A stretch of 64,000 nt of DNA from Tricholoma matsutake (Eukaryota; Basidiomycota; Agaricomycetes; Agaricales; Tricholomataceae), in the NCBI GenBank assembly GCA_026075535.2, contig AP026549.1, positions 4,774,001 through 4,838,000 on the forward strand, written 5' to 3'. The notes beneath the pieces were generated by a model, which worked only from the letters and a program-made list of their open reading frames with translations, was not told where the DNA came from and did not search any database. Of the stretch, positions 34,243-45,179 are shown one piece after another. The stretch's first letter is position 1, and every line of letters starts with the position of its first letter. The position numbers were made by a program, and so were the translations under genes.

Positions 34243-34636
34243 ACATAATACAGTGGAACAGGACTTTCCCATTTGGGCACGATGGAGGTTGTGGGGCGCT
34301 TGGTTGCCAAGCTTTGTGATCCCTAATGACTATTTACACATCCTGATATCGGTCTCCACCGTGAACATGAGACGGAGGCGGATCAAAGTGCTGCGCAAGC
34401 AGAAGAGCGTGAGCAAAGAGAAGTTTTGAGAGAATGATGTCGCATCCAGAAGTCAGGGAAGGAGTACAAGGGCTGAAATTCCCCGAGCGTCGTTCCCTAC
34501 GGCAGAACTCGTTAATTTTGTTCAAAATACCAGTAATTGCATAATCTACGACAAAAAGTGCCTCAAATACATCATTAAAATGCGACGCCCATATACAAGC
34601 GTCCCCTAAGTATGCACACAAACCCAGCTAAAGAGA
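34243..34636. other. Region between convergent hydrolase-like gene and MRE11
   Basis: Convergent 3' ends; no gene recognised. Confidence 0.5.
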
Positions 34637-37612
34637 TCAATCACTATCATCGTCATCCACCTACGGGGAGAACACGTATCCAGTTTGTTAGTCCTCGAAA
34701 TCAGACACCAAAAGCGAACAATCACTTACCACCATCTTGCCCCTTGCTTTCGTCGCCGCCGCTCTCGACGTCCTGCCCGTTGCAGGCGCAAAGGTTATTT
34801 GTGACTGCTTAGGTGCAGCACTCGCAGCCTTCTTCTTCGCCGGAGCTTTCTTCGCTGGTTGACTAGAAGTGACGAAACGAAACGCAGGTGTTAGACACTG
34901 AGATTGGGGGACGGGCCAGAGAGTTTACCTGAGTACAGCAGCGCGAGTCGTCTTCTTCGTAGGCTTCGTAGGCTTCGGCGCTTCCTCCTCATCGTCATCA
35001 TCGTCATCAATGTCAATAACCTCATCCGAATCGCTCTACACCAAGCAAAACACAGAGACGCACAATCAACCATTCGCAGTGAAGTCAACAGAAGTCATAA
35101 GATCCTTACAGCAGGAGCGGCCTTCTTCCCTTTCCCCTTCGCAGGGGCCTTTTTAGCAGGAGCCTTCTTCGCTGGCGCTTTGGCTTTTGCAGCCGTAGTC
35201 GTGGTCTTCTTCGGAGGCGGCGGAGCGTCGGAGCCATCGTCAAAGTCAGAACCTCCACCCCCGCCTCCTGGGACGTCGATGTCCATCATCATGGAGTCGT
35301 CGGATTGCTCGTCGGCAGGGGCGGCTTTTCCTTTTCCCTAAGAGGTGGAGTAAGAACATCAACGAGAGTGGGAAGAAAGCCGTGAAGTTGAGCCTTACTT
35401 TAGATTTGGCAGCTTTGCTCGCTTTCGCTTTTTCGATGTACTCTTTTTCGTGTTGTTCTTTTGCTTTGACTAGCTGTCATTATACGATTAGGTTGGTTAG
35501 GGAAAGAGTCGGTTAGTGGTATACCATTTCTTCCACCTCATCCTCGTCCACGTCATCCTCCGCTTGTACCTCCTTCATTAGCGCCTTCAACGCCTTCGAC
35601 ACATGCCTGCAAGAAAGAGAAATATCAGCACGTCTCACATCCGGCCTACTACAGCCACTCACGTCCCAATAGCATGAGTATCATCCTTCTCTACAAACAT
35701 ATGAATCGCATCGCTCATCCCAGCCTCGCCCAACAACTGCAGCTCCTGCGCTGCCAAATACTCATTAACCAACGTGGCCACCCTTACCTTCGCAAGCTTC
35801 TCCGAAACACTCAGTGCAGGATCGTCTATGGAGAGCTCTGGCTGGTCGATAGCGACCTTGGCTGTCTTTGATGCGGCTTTTTTGGAACGGTGGAAGACGA
35901 GGACATCTCGCGGGTTGGCTATACGTCCTTGGAATTCTTGCCCGAAACGGATAGGATTGGAGGTCTCGGTGACGCCGGTTGTGTCGACCTGGGAGGGGGA
36001 GAGATTAGATGGGCGGAGGTTGTGTCATTACTTTACGGCCGTGAAACGGACCTTGAGTCGAACAAGAGGGAGCATTCGGGGGAGTTCTTCTTCGCCTTCT
36101 TCTACTGCTTGTGCATTTCGCTCGTCCCATAGTTGATTTGCTTGGTTGATCAGAGCATTCACCTGATTTACCATCGTCAACACCCAAAGTAAATGAGGTT
36201 GGTTGAGGTTTACCTTTGCTTTGAGGAACTTTGAAATTTCCATTTGATCCGAAAGGTCTAGTTCCTCTTCTTCTGCAGCCTCGGCCAGGGAGAGCTCCTC
36301 GATCACAAACGGGCGGACGGTGCGCAGCTTGATGGGTGTCATCTTGAATTCCTTGCCCTGGATTTGGAGAAGGGCTACATGTCTTTGTATTCGTGATTAG
36401 CAGTGATATTTGAACGACGTCGAAGAGAAATGGAATTCACTTTTCTATGGCTTCCCCGTCAGCAAGCGATGTCGCAACGGACGAGCCTGGCTGCGTGATG
36501 TAATAGTTCTTCCCTGCAACGGGTTCCGGAACAATGCGACAATCGTGTTCGTGGCCCCACACCACCAGGTCAACGCTGTCGTCAAACATGCCTTCGGGGA
36601 CAAATTCTTGTGGTCCATGCTTTACGCTACCAGTTCAATTCAGTACACGAAACAAGTAAGAAGGGTATCTGGAACGACGTACCGATTCTGATGCAGCAGC
36701 AAAATATTGAACCAGTTATCCTTGTCGCGGGGCATGAACATCCGCACGCGGTTACTCCGTAGTTCGAAATGCATGCGCTGATCCTTAACGTTGCCCACGC
36801 CGTATAGACCAAGGTACGTGCTGCCCTTGCGAAGGAGGACCGGACGTATGGCGATCCCTGTAGTGGGGGCATCGGCATCAGACATGGGAAGATCGATCTT
36901 TCCCATGTAGTTCAAGAGACCGGAGACGGAGAGTACATCAAGTGCACATAGAGCACCTTCCTGTGTATGGAAGGGTGAGTGAGAAAGGTGGGGACAGAGA
37001 GAAAGTAGGGATTATGTACGGCTCCTGCACCCTGTGGGTCGTCGTGGTTCCCGTGAATAGAAAAGACAGGGATACCGACGTTGAAGTTGGGGTCTTCGTA
37101 GTTTATTGCGGGGAAGCTGGAGAGCAGGTTAGTGTATGGTTGGGTTGAAAGGAATAGACGACGAACGAGAAGCCATCTGCTTTGCCTTCTTCAGGATCAC
37201 TCAAAAGTTCGATCTGGACTGGTTTGTCTCCCATGGTGTATTCTCGAAGGAGTGCAATTGTACGATACAAACAATCCCTTGAGGGTTTGTTTTCGTGGAA
37301 TAGATCACCAGCAAGGAGGACAAAGTCAACCTGGATAGTGTTGAGTTTTGCTTGAATGTAAGGAAATGTAAGGGATATACATCATGTTTCACAGCAAGCT
37401 GGAGGATTTCGCGAAAGGTGACGATTGAGTCTTGGCCACGAATGGGATCTCGTTCGTTATACCCAATGTGGTTGTCCGTAGCTAGGAGGATGCGAATATT
37501 ATTGTCTGGGACTAAAGGAGGCTTGTTAGCTATCAGTTGTTCATGGTGGTGAGAACAAACCTTCGTTTTGAATGCTGGGTGGTGGAGGGACTGAGCCTCT
37601 GTCTGACAACAT
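34637..37612 (-). CDS. MRE11: MRE11 double-strand break repair nuclease
   Basis: Mre11 is the Mn-dependent nuclease of the Mre11-Rad50-Nbs1 complex in the nucleus. The start at 37612 gives a short Pro-rich lead ([17 protein letters not shown]), joined across a 48-bp intron to [23 protein letters not shown]. Phosphoesterase motifs follow: ATDNHIG (motif I), [13 protein letters not shown] (motif II), GNHDDPQG (motif III, about 37053) and GHEHDCRI (about 36555). The cap domain contains [16 protein letters not shown] and [11 protein letters not shown]. The C-terminal part is Glu-rich, then Ala/Lys/Pro repeats ([10 protein letters not shown]) like histone H1 tails. The last intron (GTAAGT...CCCGTAG) leads to VDDDDSD and TGA at 34639-34637. 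All catalytic motifs are present. The start lies 80 bp from the right repeat. Confidence 0.95.
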
Positions 37613-37692
37613 AGACGACCGTGACGTGACTCGAAACGCGTCGCGTCTGTGGGTAAATGAGGAAATGGCATACCATCCAGATCTCCGATCGC
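37613..37692 (-). promoter_or_regulatory. 80-bp space between MRE11 start and right element copy
   Basis: The shared element sequence begins at 37693 (GCGGAGTTTGGG). Thus the proximal promoter of MRE11 is only 80 bp unless it extends into the element. Confidence 0.45.
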
Positions 37693-37783
37693 GGAGTTTG
37701 GGATGTCATGTGATATTGGTTGATAATCTGCTTCTTCATTGCACTCCTCACCTTACCATTTTGCACTGTAATTCCCATCCGGA

Positions 37784-38630
37784 ATGGCTGCACTTGTTCC
37801 TCCCCTTCCACCTCCCAATCCTCCACCTGTTGCACTCCCTGCACAACCGAATGATCCCAATGTGCCACTGCCCGCTGCACCTGTTTTTCCCCCCACCATG
37901 AATGATGTTCTTGGAGCTGTAAGGTACCGTCAGACAGTGGATGTGAGTATCAGTATGTAGATTACATATGATATTCCATGTAACTTCCTCATTGTATCTC
38001 CAGCTGAGCATCCTGCTGCTGTACAATGTACTGCCAATGATCATTACAACTCAGTCCTGTATGAGCATGGCGTTGTTGTGCAAGCAGCAGCAGCAGTTGG
38101 CCCCCAAGGTACCACCTCAGCTTTAAGAGAGTGTTATCTGCCAGTTGACTTAGTTTGCAGCTGCTGCCCCCCCCTGGTTCCAAGGTGCTATTCAGCAACT
38201 CCGCATTGATCTTCGGAATGATATCAGGACTATGTTGAGAACTGACATCCTCCCAGATCTTAAGCGGGTATGCCCTTATCCTTCATTTTTGGATATAACT
38301 GATTCCAACTCCTATAGCTAATGAACCAACATAGGGGAGAGGGAAATGTTGTGCCATATGAAGTCATTCCCTTCACAAATGGGAATGATCCCACTCAGCC
38401 ACCTGTGAGTTGCGCTTGGGGCCTCTTATAACAATCGATCTGAGTTAACTTGTGATCAGTATAATCTCCTGCCACTGGGCTCCGTCAATGCAGTCGAGAA
38501 CCTTAATGGACATGACCTTGCTGCATATCTCACTGGCTATGGCATTGTCCCACTTCCTGCTGGCGCAAACCCACATGCCACCAACCACTTGTGGAAGGAG
38601 ACATTAAAAGGATTGGTTGGAGGTTTATGA
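37784..38630 (+). CDS. Mug135-like protein (right copy, apparently intact)
   Basis: Five exons with short GT-AG introns, all joining in frame. It starts MAALVPPLPPPNP, followed by MNDVLGAVRYRQTVDV, TEHPAAVQCTANDHYNSVLY, then APPWFQGAIQQLRIDLRND, NVVPYEVIPFTNGNDP and NLNGHDLAAYLTGYGIVPLP before TGA. The C-terminal block matches the Mug135-like C-terminal domain that is highly duplicated in mushroom genomes. The molecular function is not known; the fission yeast gene is meiotically induced. This copy keeps Arg codons that have changed in the left copy, so it is the better preserved one. It lies 91 bp inside the element end and is divergent to MRE11. Confidence 0.7.
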
Positions 38631-38838
38631 TGGGTGTTGGAAATACAAACTGAGCACGTTGGCTCGATAGGACTTTTCGGACAACAAGATATGCTTCTTC
38701 TTCTTATTTCAATTTTGAATCATTGGACACGGTGTAGCACAGTCTGTAGCTACCTGTTTGGGTAGTCTTCAGACTACCTTAGATACATACAAAAACCCCT
38801 CAATGTCATCATATCACCTCAGTCTGTTCTACATTGAC

Positions 38839-40150
38839 TAGTGTTTAAAAGTCCGGTCTGGTCCAGTTTTTTTCACAACAACAGGGGCAACCATGGACTG
38901 GACCGGTTGCTTACATGCTCAACATCAAGGCAACTGAGGACTGGACTGGTGTAAACCAGTCCTACTCGGTTGCCTCATGGTTGCCAAACCAGTTTAAAAC
39001 TGGTCCATACTTAGACTGGTCCTGACCAGTTCACAACCGGTCAGGACCGACTATTTGTACACTAATATACATGTCTCGAAGTAATATATTTTGAAAACTA
39101 GTAGTAGTAATATAAGTAAACACTACAGACAAAACCATAAATGAATGGCTAGACCATGTGGCTAGTGCTTTGGGGGGTGTATCTATATCATATATGTAGT
39201 GTCTAATCCAAGTTTAATGAAAGGATACATTGAACCATTATTGAATTATAGTTCTACAGAGTTTTCAGAGGAATGAGGAGGAAGGATTGCTTACCATAGA
39301 TGAATGGTTGTACCGTTTGACTAGTGCTTTGGGGAGCACATATATATAATATATATTGTATTTAATCCAAGTTTACGAAAGGATCGGTTGAGCCGTTATT
39401 GAGTTACAGTGCTATGGAGTTTTCAGAGGAATGAGGAGGAAGGGTTGCTTACCATAATTGAATGACTGTACCGTTCAACTAGTGCTTTGGGGAGCATATA
39501 TATATGCTATATATAGTGTCTAATACAGCTTTACGAAAGGATGCATTCAGTCATTATTGAGTTATAGTCCGACGGAGTTTTGAGAGGAATAAGGAGGAAG
39601 GGTTGCTTACCATAGATGAATGGTTGCATTGTTTGACTAGTGCTTTTGGGAGCATATATATATAATATATATGGTACTTAATCCAAGTTTACAAAAGGAT
39701 CGGTTAAGCCGTTATTGAATTACAGTGCTACAGAGTTTTCAGAGGAATGAGGAGGAAGGGTGTTTACCATGAATGAACCACTGCACCATTGAACTAGTGC
39801 ATTTGGGTGGATGTAGATATACTCTATACAGTGTGGAATCTGGGTTTATGGACATAGCTGTTAAGGCATTACAATCCTACAATAACTTATTTAGTCAGTG
39901 CCAGCACACAGATTACTTGTATCACATGTAATCAATTGATCACTTGCCTTAGCAACACATCAAATTATGATCAAAGACCGGTTGGAACTGGTCTTTACCC
40001 GGTCCATAATTATTTGAAAAACTATGCAACCGGCAACTGGACCGGTCCACAACCGCTGCTGCAGAACCTGCAAGACAGACTGGACCGCAGTTGGGTCCGG
40101 TTCAGTTGCCGGTTTTTTTTCAGTCCATGCAACCGGACTTTCAAACACTA
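38839..40150. mobile_element. hAT-like non-autonomous DNA transposon (1312 bp)
   Basis: Ends TAGTGTTTAAAAGTCCGGT and, inverted, TAGTGTTTGAAAGTCCGGT. The 8-bp target duplication is ACATTGAC (38831-38838) and ACGTTGAC (40151-40158); the left copy's empty site reads ATGTTGAC in the same orientation (15111-15118), so the three states fit an ancestral ACGTTGAC. Both ends carry many ACTGGTCC/ACCGGTC inverted motifs (38858-39060, 39975-40135). The centre is a tandem array. No transposase frame is present. Confidence 0.88.
39135..39830. repeat. Five tandem copies of an about 158-bp unit inside the hAT-like element
   Basis: The phrase ATGAATGGTTG..CTAGTGCTTTGGGG starts near 39138, 39299, 39459, 39619 and 39772. 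Each unit then has a TATATA-rich stretch, TAATCCAAGTTTA, a GAGTTTTCAGAGGAATGAGG block and GGGTTGCTTACCAT. The spacing is regular (about 154-161 bp), close to a nucleosome repeat length. Confidence 0.8.
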
Positions 40151-40789
40151 ACGTTGACTGAGGTGAGTGATACCTTCTGCATCATCTTGATGGCATGAGC
40201 ACTGAGCCCTAAGACCCAATTGACTGTACTGTTACCATGCCCATGACAGCTGAGGATTCCAGGAAGGGCTGTCATGTCTTTGCCAGATACACCCTTCAGC
40301 GGTTTGCATAGGGAACTGCTTAGTTCAAAGTCATCACCTTTTGGATCAGAAATTTTGGTTGGAATAGAATCGGAAATGTGGGCGCCAGGAATTTATGTGT
40401 GTGGATGTGATGGGTAATTGGATGCATTTTTGAGGACGATGAGTTCTGTTTCGTCTGCAGGTGGATTTGGTAATGTGACCAGTCATGTTATTGCATTGAT
40501 CAGGTGCAAGATTGTTGATTTGATGTTGATCAACTCTTCCACCATTGGGAACTGACTTGGGGCAACAACTGGCTTCATGACTGACTGGGATGTAATAGTA
40601 TAAGATAGAGCGAATGTGGGCACTTGTCGAACAAAGGGACAGGTTGCAGCCCATAGATGATTCTGCCAACACTTAGTACACATTACAACAGACAGTCTCA
40701 TAACTGTTATGTACATACATGTCAGGGGGAGGGGTCCAGGTGATACCAGACTCTGATTTAACTGACAATATTTGAATGGTGAGAACTAA

Positions 40790-41870
40790 GTATCTATGCA
40801 TGAAGTTGATAAATTGTCATGCAGCCTTGTGGCATGTGGAGTGCCTTTGCGACAGCCTTTAACTTCTCAAGGTTATCCAGTTCTCAAAGACAAGACCCTG
40901 TAAGTGTCACAACTTCCCCCAGCCTATTCCAATCATCCAGAGCAACATCCTGCAAGCCCTGATCCATGTTGAACCAAAGCTACACATTGCTGATAGACTC
41001 AAATTGTTGAGCAACCCTCTGCTCTATTTGTACATATGTACTGAGGATGCACAAAATGTGGTCAGACAGGTCAAATTGCTCTTATGCCTGGTTGAGCACT
41101 TGTTCAATTTGGTTGTTGGTGCCCAAACCTCCAACAATAAATTCATCAGTCATCCCTGCTTGCCCAATCGTGATCGACTTGAAAATCATAGGTGCTGCAG
41201 TAGTCGCGCGTGCAGCTTCACACTTGTTACAGTCAGCTAACGGAATCACAAATGGAGTGTATCAAACATACATAGAGTAAAGAACCGAAAAAGTAGATAC
41301 CTACAAATGTGGGTGAGTGTGGAGTATGACATATCAAAACAGACTGCTCACCAAAAGTTGCTACCATGGTAGCCATGAGAGGACCAAGCAGATCTGTTGC
41401 AATCGATCAATTCTGAATGCACAACACAGGAGATTTGATGATCAACTTACGATGATGACATTTCCACCTATCACAATGCCCTGTGTCGGCATCAACCACA
41501 TATTGGCCAGCGAGAACCATGTGAAGAATAATTGTGTGGCATTGAACTATGAAATCACCTCCAATTCAGTGATTATTGCACAAAAAGTAGAGAAATGACA
41601 CATACCAAAGCCTGTACATGAAAGAAAAGCATCCTTACAAAACCATGGTCGGATTGATAGATCTGGTAAAAGTTGATGAGGGAGTAAACCATAGCAGGGA
41701 AGGAGTCGTTCAACCACCTTCATCGCTGACCGATGAGTTCTGCTGCAGACTCTGGAACATTGGTCTCCGCTTTACTAGGCTTGACATATGTGAGGGTCCA
41801 TTTCTTGTCCTTCTTAGCGATGAGCTCGAGACATGAATAGACCACCCAATATGTCGAGATGCTCACATTT
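40790..41870 (-). pseudogene. Unrecognised gene remnant of the element, right copy
   Basis: Counterpart of 12240-13300, on the minus strand here. The block with VEHLFNLVV on the other strand is a shadow; the coding-like frame again gives the C-x2-C block and the coiled-coil-like stretch, with a shared in-frame TAA near 41075. The codon before that stop is GCA here and GTG in the left copy. Family unknown. Confidence 0.35.
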
Positions 41871-42867
41871 TGCATGCATCCTCATGGGAATCCAATATGG
41901 GTGAATCTGCTCCTCCCTCTTCTTTCAAGTTATTCTGAACAATCTTCTTAATCTCATTCTCCATGGCTGGTGCACTGTAGCACGTAGACTCGCTGCCTTG
42001 GATTGGTAAATGTAACCACTTTTTCGCGTGGTGCTGGGCTAGGCCTAGGCTTAACTGCATCGATGGTGAGGCCAGATGCGAGAGTGTAAGAGAGAAAGCA
42101 GGGAGGCTCGGGAGGAGGATGGATGGGTGTATGGGTACTGGAGTGGGGTAGTAATAGTCATTTGGGAGGGGAATGGATGAAGAGCAGTGATGGAGGCTTT
42201 GCTGGAGGTGGTGTGCACGATGCCGGTCGAGGTCATGGACAGCCGCAGCTAGCTCATCGCCTTTTTTGCTTTCGAGCAATAACACCACTACCTCCTCACT
42301 CATCCTCCCCTCCATCCCCCCCACCTGCCTCCACACCCCCCTGCTGTTGCTTCCCCTTACACCTCTCCCTCTCCTGTGTGCATTTCTCCTTATTATGCAC
42401 CAGATGAAAGCGATACTTGGGGTACCTAGCTTTATGCACTGCTTTTTCGTGCTTTGCGTGGATCTCCCAGATGTGCTTCTCCTCAAGGGGGAGTACCCGC
42501 CAGCAGTTGCCAATTATCTGGGTTGGAGGTGCAGGTGCATCGGTGTTGGTGTCACACCCACAGTGCAAACTCCATCTACTCCAACCACAAGGACCATGAT
42601 TGTGACCATGCACAAAAGTCTCCCATTGCTAGTAAAGAGCTGGGTATAGCATCTCGATGTTGATCCAGAATTTGTGGAGGATGGAGTGGGTGGAGCGGTA
42701 GATGTGGTAGAATTGGACTGCGCATGAAAAGCGGAGCTAGTGAAAATACTGGTCAGGACGATGTCAGCATGGCAAGAAAGGTCAGCACACATACGATAAA
42801 GAACATCATCTTGTTGGCCTCCACCTGGTTTTGTTTTTATGAGTCTTGCTAGTAGTGAGTGGTGCAA
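41863..42867 (-). pseudogene. HMG-box gene, right copy (frameshifted, no LTR insertion)
   Basis: Same gene as 5005-5771 plus 11986-12222. The HMG helix 2-3 region reads PPTQIIGNCWRVLPLEEKHIWEIH, KAVHKARYPKY and VHNKEK. An 8-bp deletion relative to the left copy (between GGATGAG and TGAGGAGG near 42298) puts the C-terminal part in another frame. The uninterrupted junction at 42110-42114 shows the pre-insertion state of gypsy element A. Confidence 0.55.
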
Positions 42868-43384
42868 TTGGTTTCATCTTCACGAGTCTTGGTGAGGATA
42901 CTAGTAGTGAGTGGCATTCAATGGTTTCGACAAGCCAGTTATAGGCATATTCTAGAACAATGATGAATGTCAAGAAAGAGCTGATGTTGGGGTACATACA
43001 AAATGAAAACCTATTGCATATGACCTCAAAAGAATATGGATTGAAAGTTGCGGTAGTCAATTTTGCTGTTGAGAAACATATGTAAGCCTGGTCCAGCCAA
43101 CAATCCTAAAAAAATCAGGAGGAACACTTACAAGACCAAAAGTGAGTCGAGTGCCAGTTATGGAGGATGGGAACTTATTAAGCTCACTGGCATGGCTGAG
43201 TGGTAGCATTAGAGCATGGCATGGTGGAAATACAATGGACACACAGCTTTTTCCTGTTCCCAAGCTTGAGGGCATTGATGCTTGTAGCATTGCCTGGAGG
43301 AGAGTTCTCATCTGGCATTGGGGATACAATGGGGGCCAAGGAGGATGGGGCCCATTGCTTGCTGTGCCAACTTTTAATGACCTC

Positions 43385-43445
43385 ACTGACTCAGAGTCTG
43401 TCAATCTGAGTCTTGCTGACTCAGAGTCAGTCAATCTGAGTCACG
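43385..43445. repeat. Tandem duplication of a GACTCAGAGTC palindrome unit (about 33 bp)
   Basis: Two copies of a unit running from TGACTCAGAGT to CAATCTGAGTC stand here; the left copy (4448-4497) has one. TGACTCA is the consensus of Gcn4/AP-1-type bZIP factors, but functional binding is not shown by the sequence. Confidence 0.6.
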
Positions 43446-43530
43446 GCAGGGTGACTCATTCAAAGCCTAGCAGCCCATAAATGCCTGGCCAATTCAACCA
43501 ACAAAGCCCAACTCAACACCTAGCATTGAA

Positions 43531-45028
43531 TTGAGCCCCTCACCTTCATCAAGCAGTTCATTTCTTTATGCCTGGGCATCCACAGCCAGTACATCGGGGC
43601 CGCTGACAGTGACCACTGCCCCAACGTACCGGCAGATATTGCTCAACAAGGTATACAACTCGATGAATGTCATCTGGTCCCTCGAGCCAGCTACACTGAA
43701 ACTGACCAAATGGCACTGGTGCGTAGCTTGGAACCTTGCCGCTGCATCTCTGATGGTCATATAAAGGCCCATCCATGCAAGGAAGTGCATAGCGCCAGGT
43801 GCACTGCATGAACATCATGAACATTACCAATTCCTTGGGCCCAGCTGCTTGTGTCTGTTGCTTCAACAGTTTAGCGAAGACCCAGTCTTCACTGAAGTGG
43901 CCATATACATACTGGTCTTTGGACGCTACACTGGGGAGTACATTGCCGAATGTGCAAATGGCCGATGCGGATACATTGGTCAGTCTCCATCTATACTGAA
44001 GAATGCAGTAAGTGTTTACAGTGGCCCAGTGCCATTACAGAGGCTATATCAGGTGGTTGGCATTCCAGCACAGACATTTCCACCTTGAGGTAAGTTGGGA
44101 GGTTTCTCCAGAGCTCAAAGTACTTACCACATATTATGAAGAAAGCGACACATTGGACCCTCCTCCTGCTCTACATCGCTGGGAATTAGAGTGCATCCCA
44201 AGGCCATTGAAGTGGATCTATGCGGAAGCAGGTAAGTGAAGAGCAATCCCACAACATTTGAGCTAACCCTGGCCATAGATTTAACTGCCGAAGTGCCCCA
44301 TTCCATTGAGTACATGGATCTTGGTTATGAAACCAACTGGCGCAAATTCTTGAAGCTTGATTCCATGGATAGGCCTGGGCTAATGGAGGTGGAATTTTTT
44401 GGCCTGTTTGCCAAGTGCGAGGGATGCTTGCTCATCACAATGCACCAAGCATTCCATAGCCACTACTGCAGCCTGCAAAGGGAGGATGATTTGGAGCTAA
44501 CTGACCATGAGTAAGGAAGGCAGCATGGATAAACCAACCATCATTTAGACTTTTCATTTCAATCATTTTGTATGTATCCTTCTAGATTTCAAATCAAACA
44601 TGTTGCATGGCCCTACCCTCATAAAACATTTACCCCATCAGTTATGTGGGGATGATCCTGAAAATAGGCAGCTCAGGAGCCCATCTATGCAAGGAAGCAG
44701 AAAATTATGAACATGCACCCCACAAAGTCTTAGGACTTTATTCCTCGAGGCATACAAGTAGAATAAGGATAAAATAATGGTTAAGAGAACAAGAAGCACA
44801 CCTTACTTCCTAGCATACATCACAATGACCATGCTTCAAAGGCTAGATATAATTAAATTTATCAATACTCATTTTCAACGATCATTAATGCCATATCTGG
44901 ACTTTGACTGCTATGTATATGAGATGGAGAAAGTGACTGATGAAATATGTGGAATCAGTGGGGACCAACTTGAAGTTGGGAACTTGGGGATGAGCAGGCG
45001 TGATGCATTTGAATGGCATATAAATTAA
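43531..45028 (+). pseudogene. Unrecognised multi-exon gene(s) of the element, right copy
   Basis: Counterpart of 2889-4380. Blocks include YRQILLNKVYNSMNVIW (43531-43764), VAIYILVFGRYTGEYIAECANGRCGYI (about 43880-43978), an intron with clear GT-AG, then VPHSIEYMDLGYETNW and CEGC...MHQAFHSHYC (44281-44514). A further frame at 44777-45028 has DFDCYVYEMEKVTDEICG. The two copies agree at most codons, which suggests past constraint, but no family is recognised. Confidence 0.4.
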
Positions 45029-45179
45029 GGGTAGCTGCATAGGTACTGTTGCATCATGGCCAAAGCAAAAAAAGACAGCATGCAAACAGAGGCACAAATG
45101 GGCTGCCAAGTAGAGGAACGGCTGCACAGTTATTTGCTTGAGCGTGCCTGGGCCGGGACATTTTAGCTGCGCACATCAG

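Noticed and set aside
37693..37733. Terminal inverted repeat starting GCGGAGTTTGGG
   Set aside because: No matching inverted sequence was found in 48.3-52 kb; the left outer end is outside the window. The boundary may be a duplication breakpoint.
39135..39830. CRISPR-like or centromeric satellite array
   Set aside because: The 158-bp units lack spacers and are confined to one hAT-like element with clear ends and target duplication.
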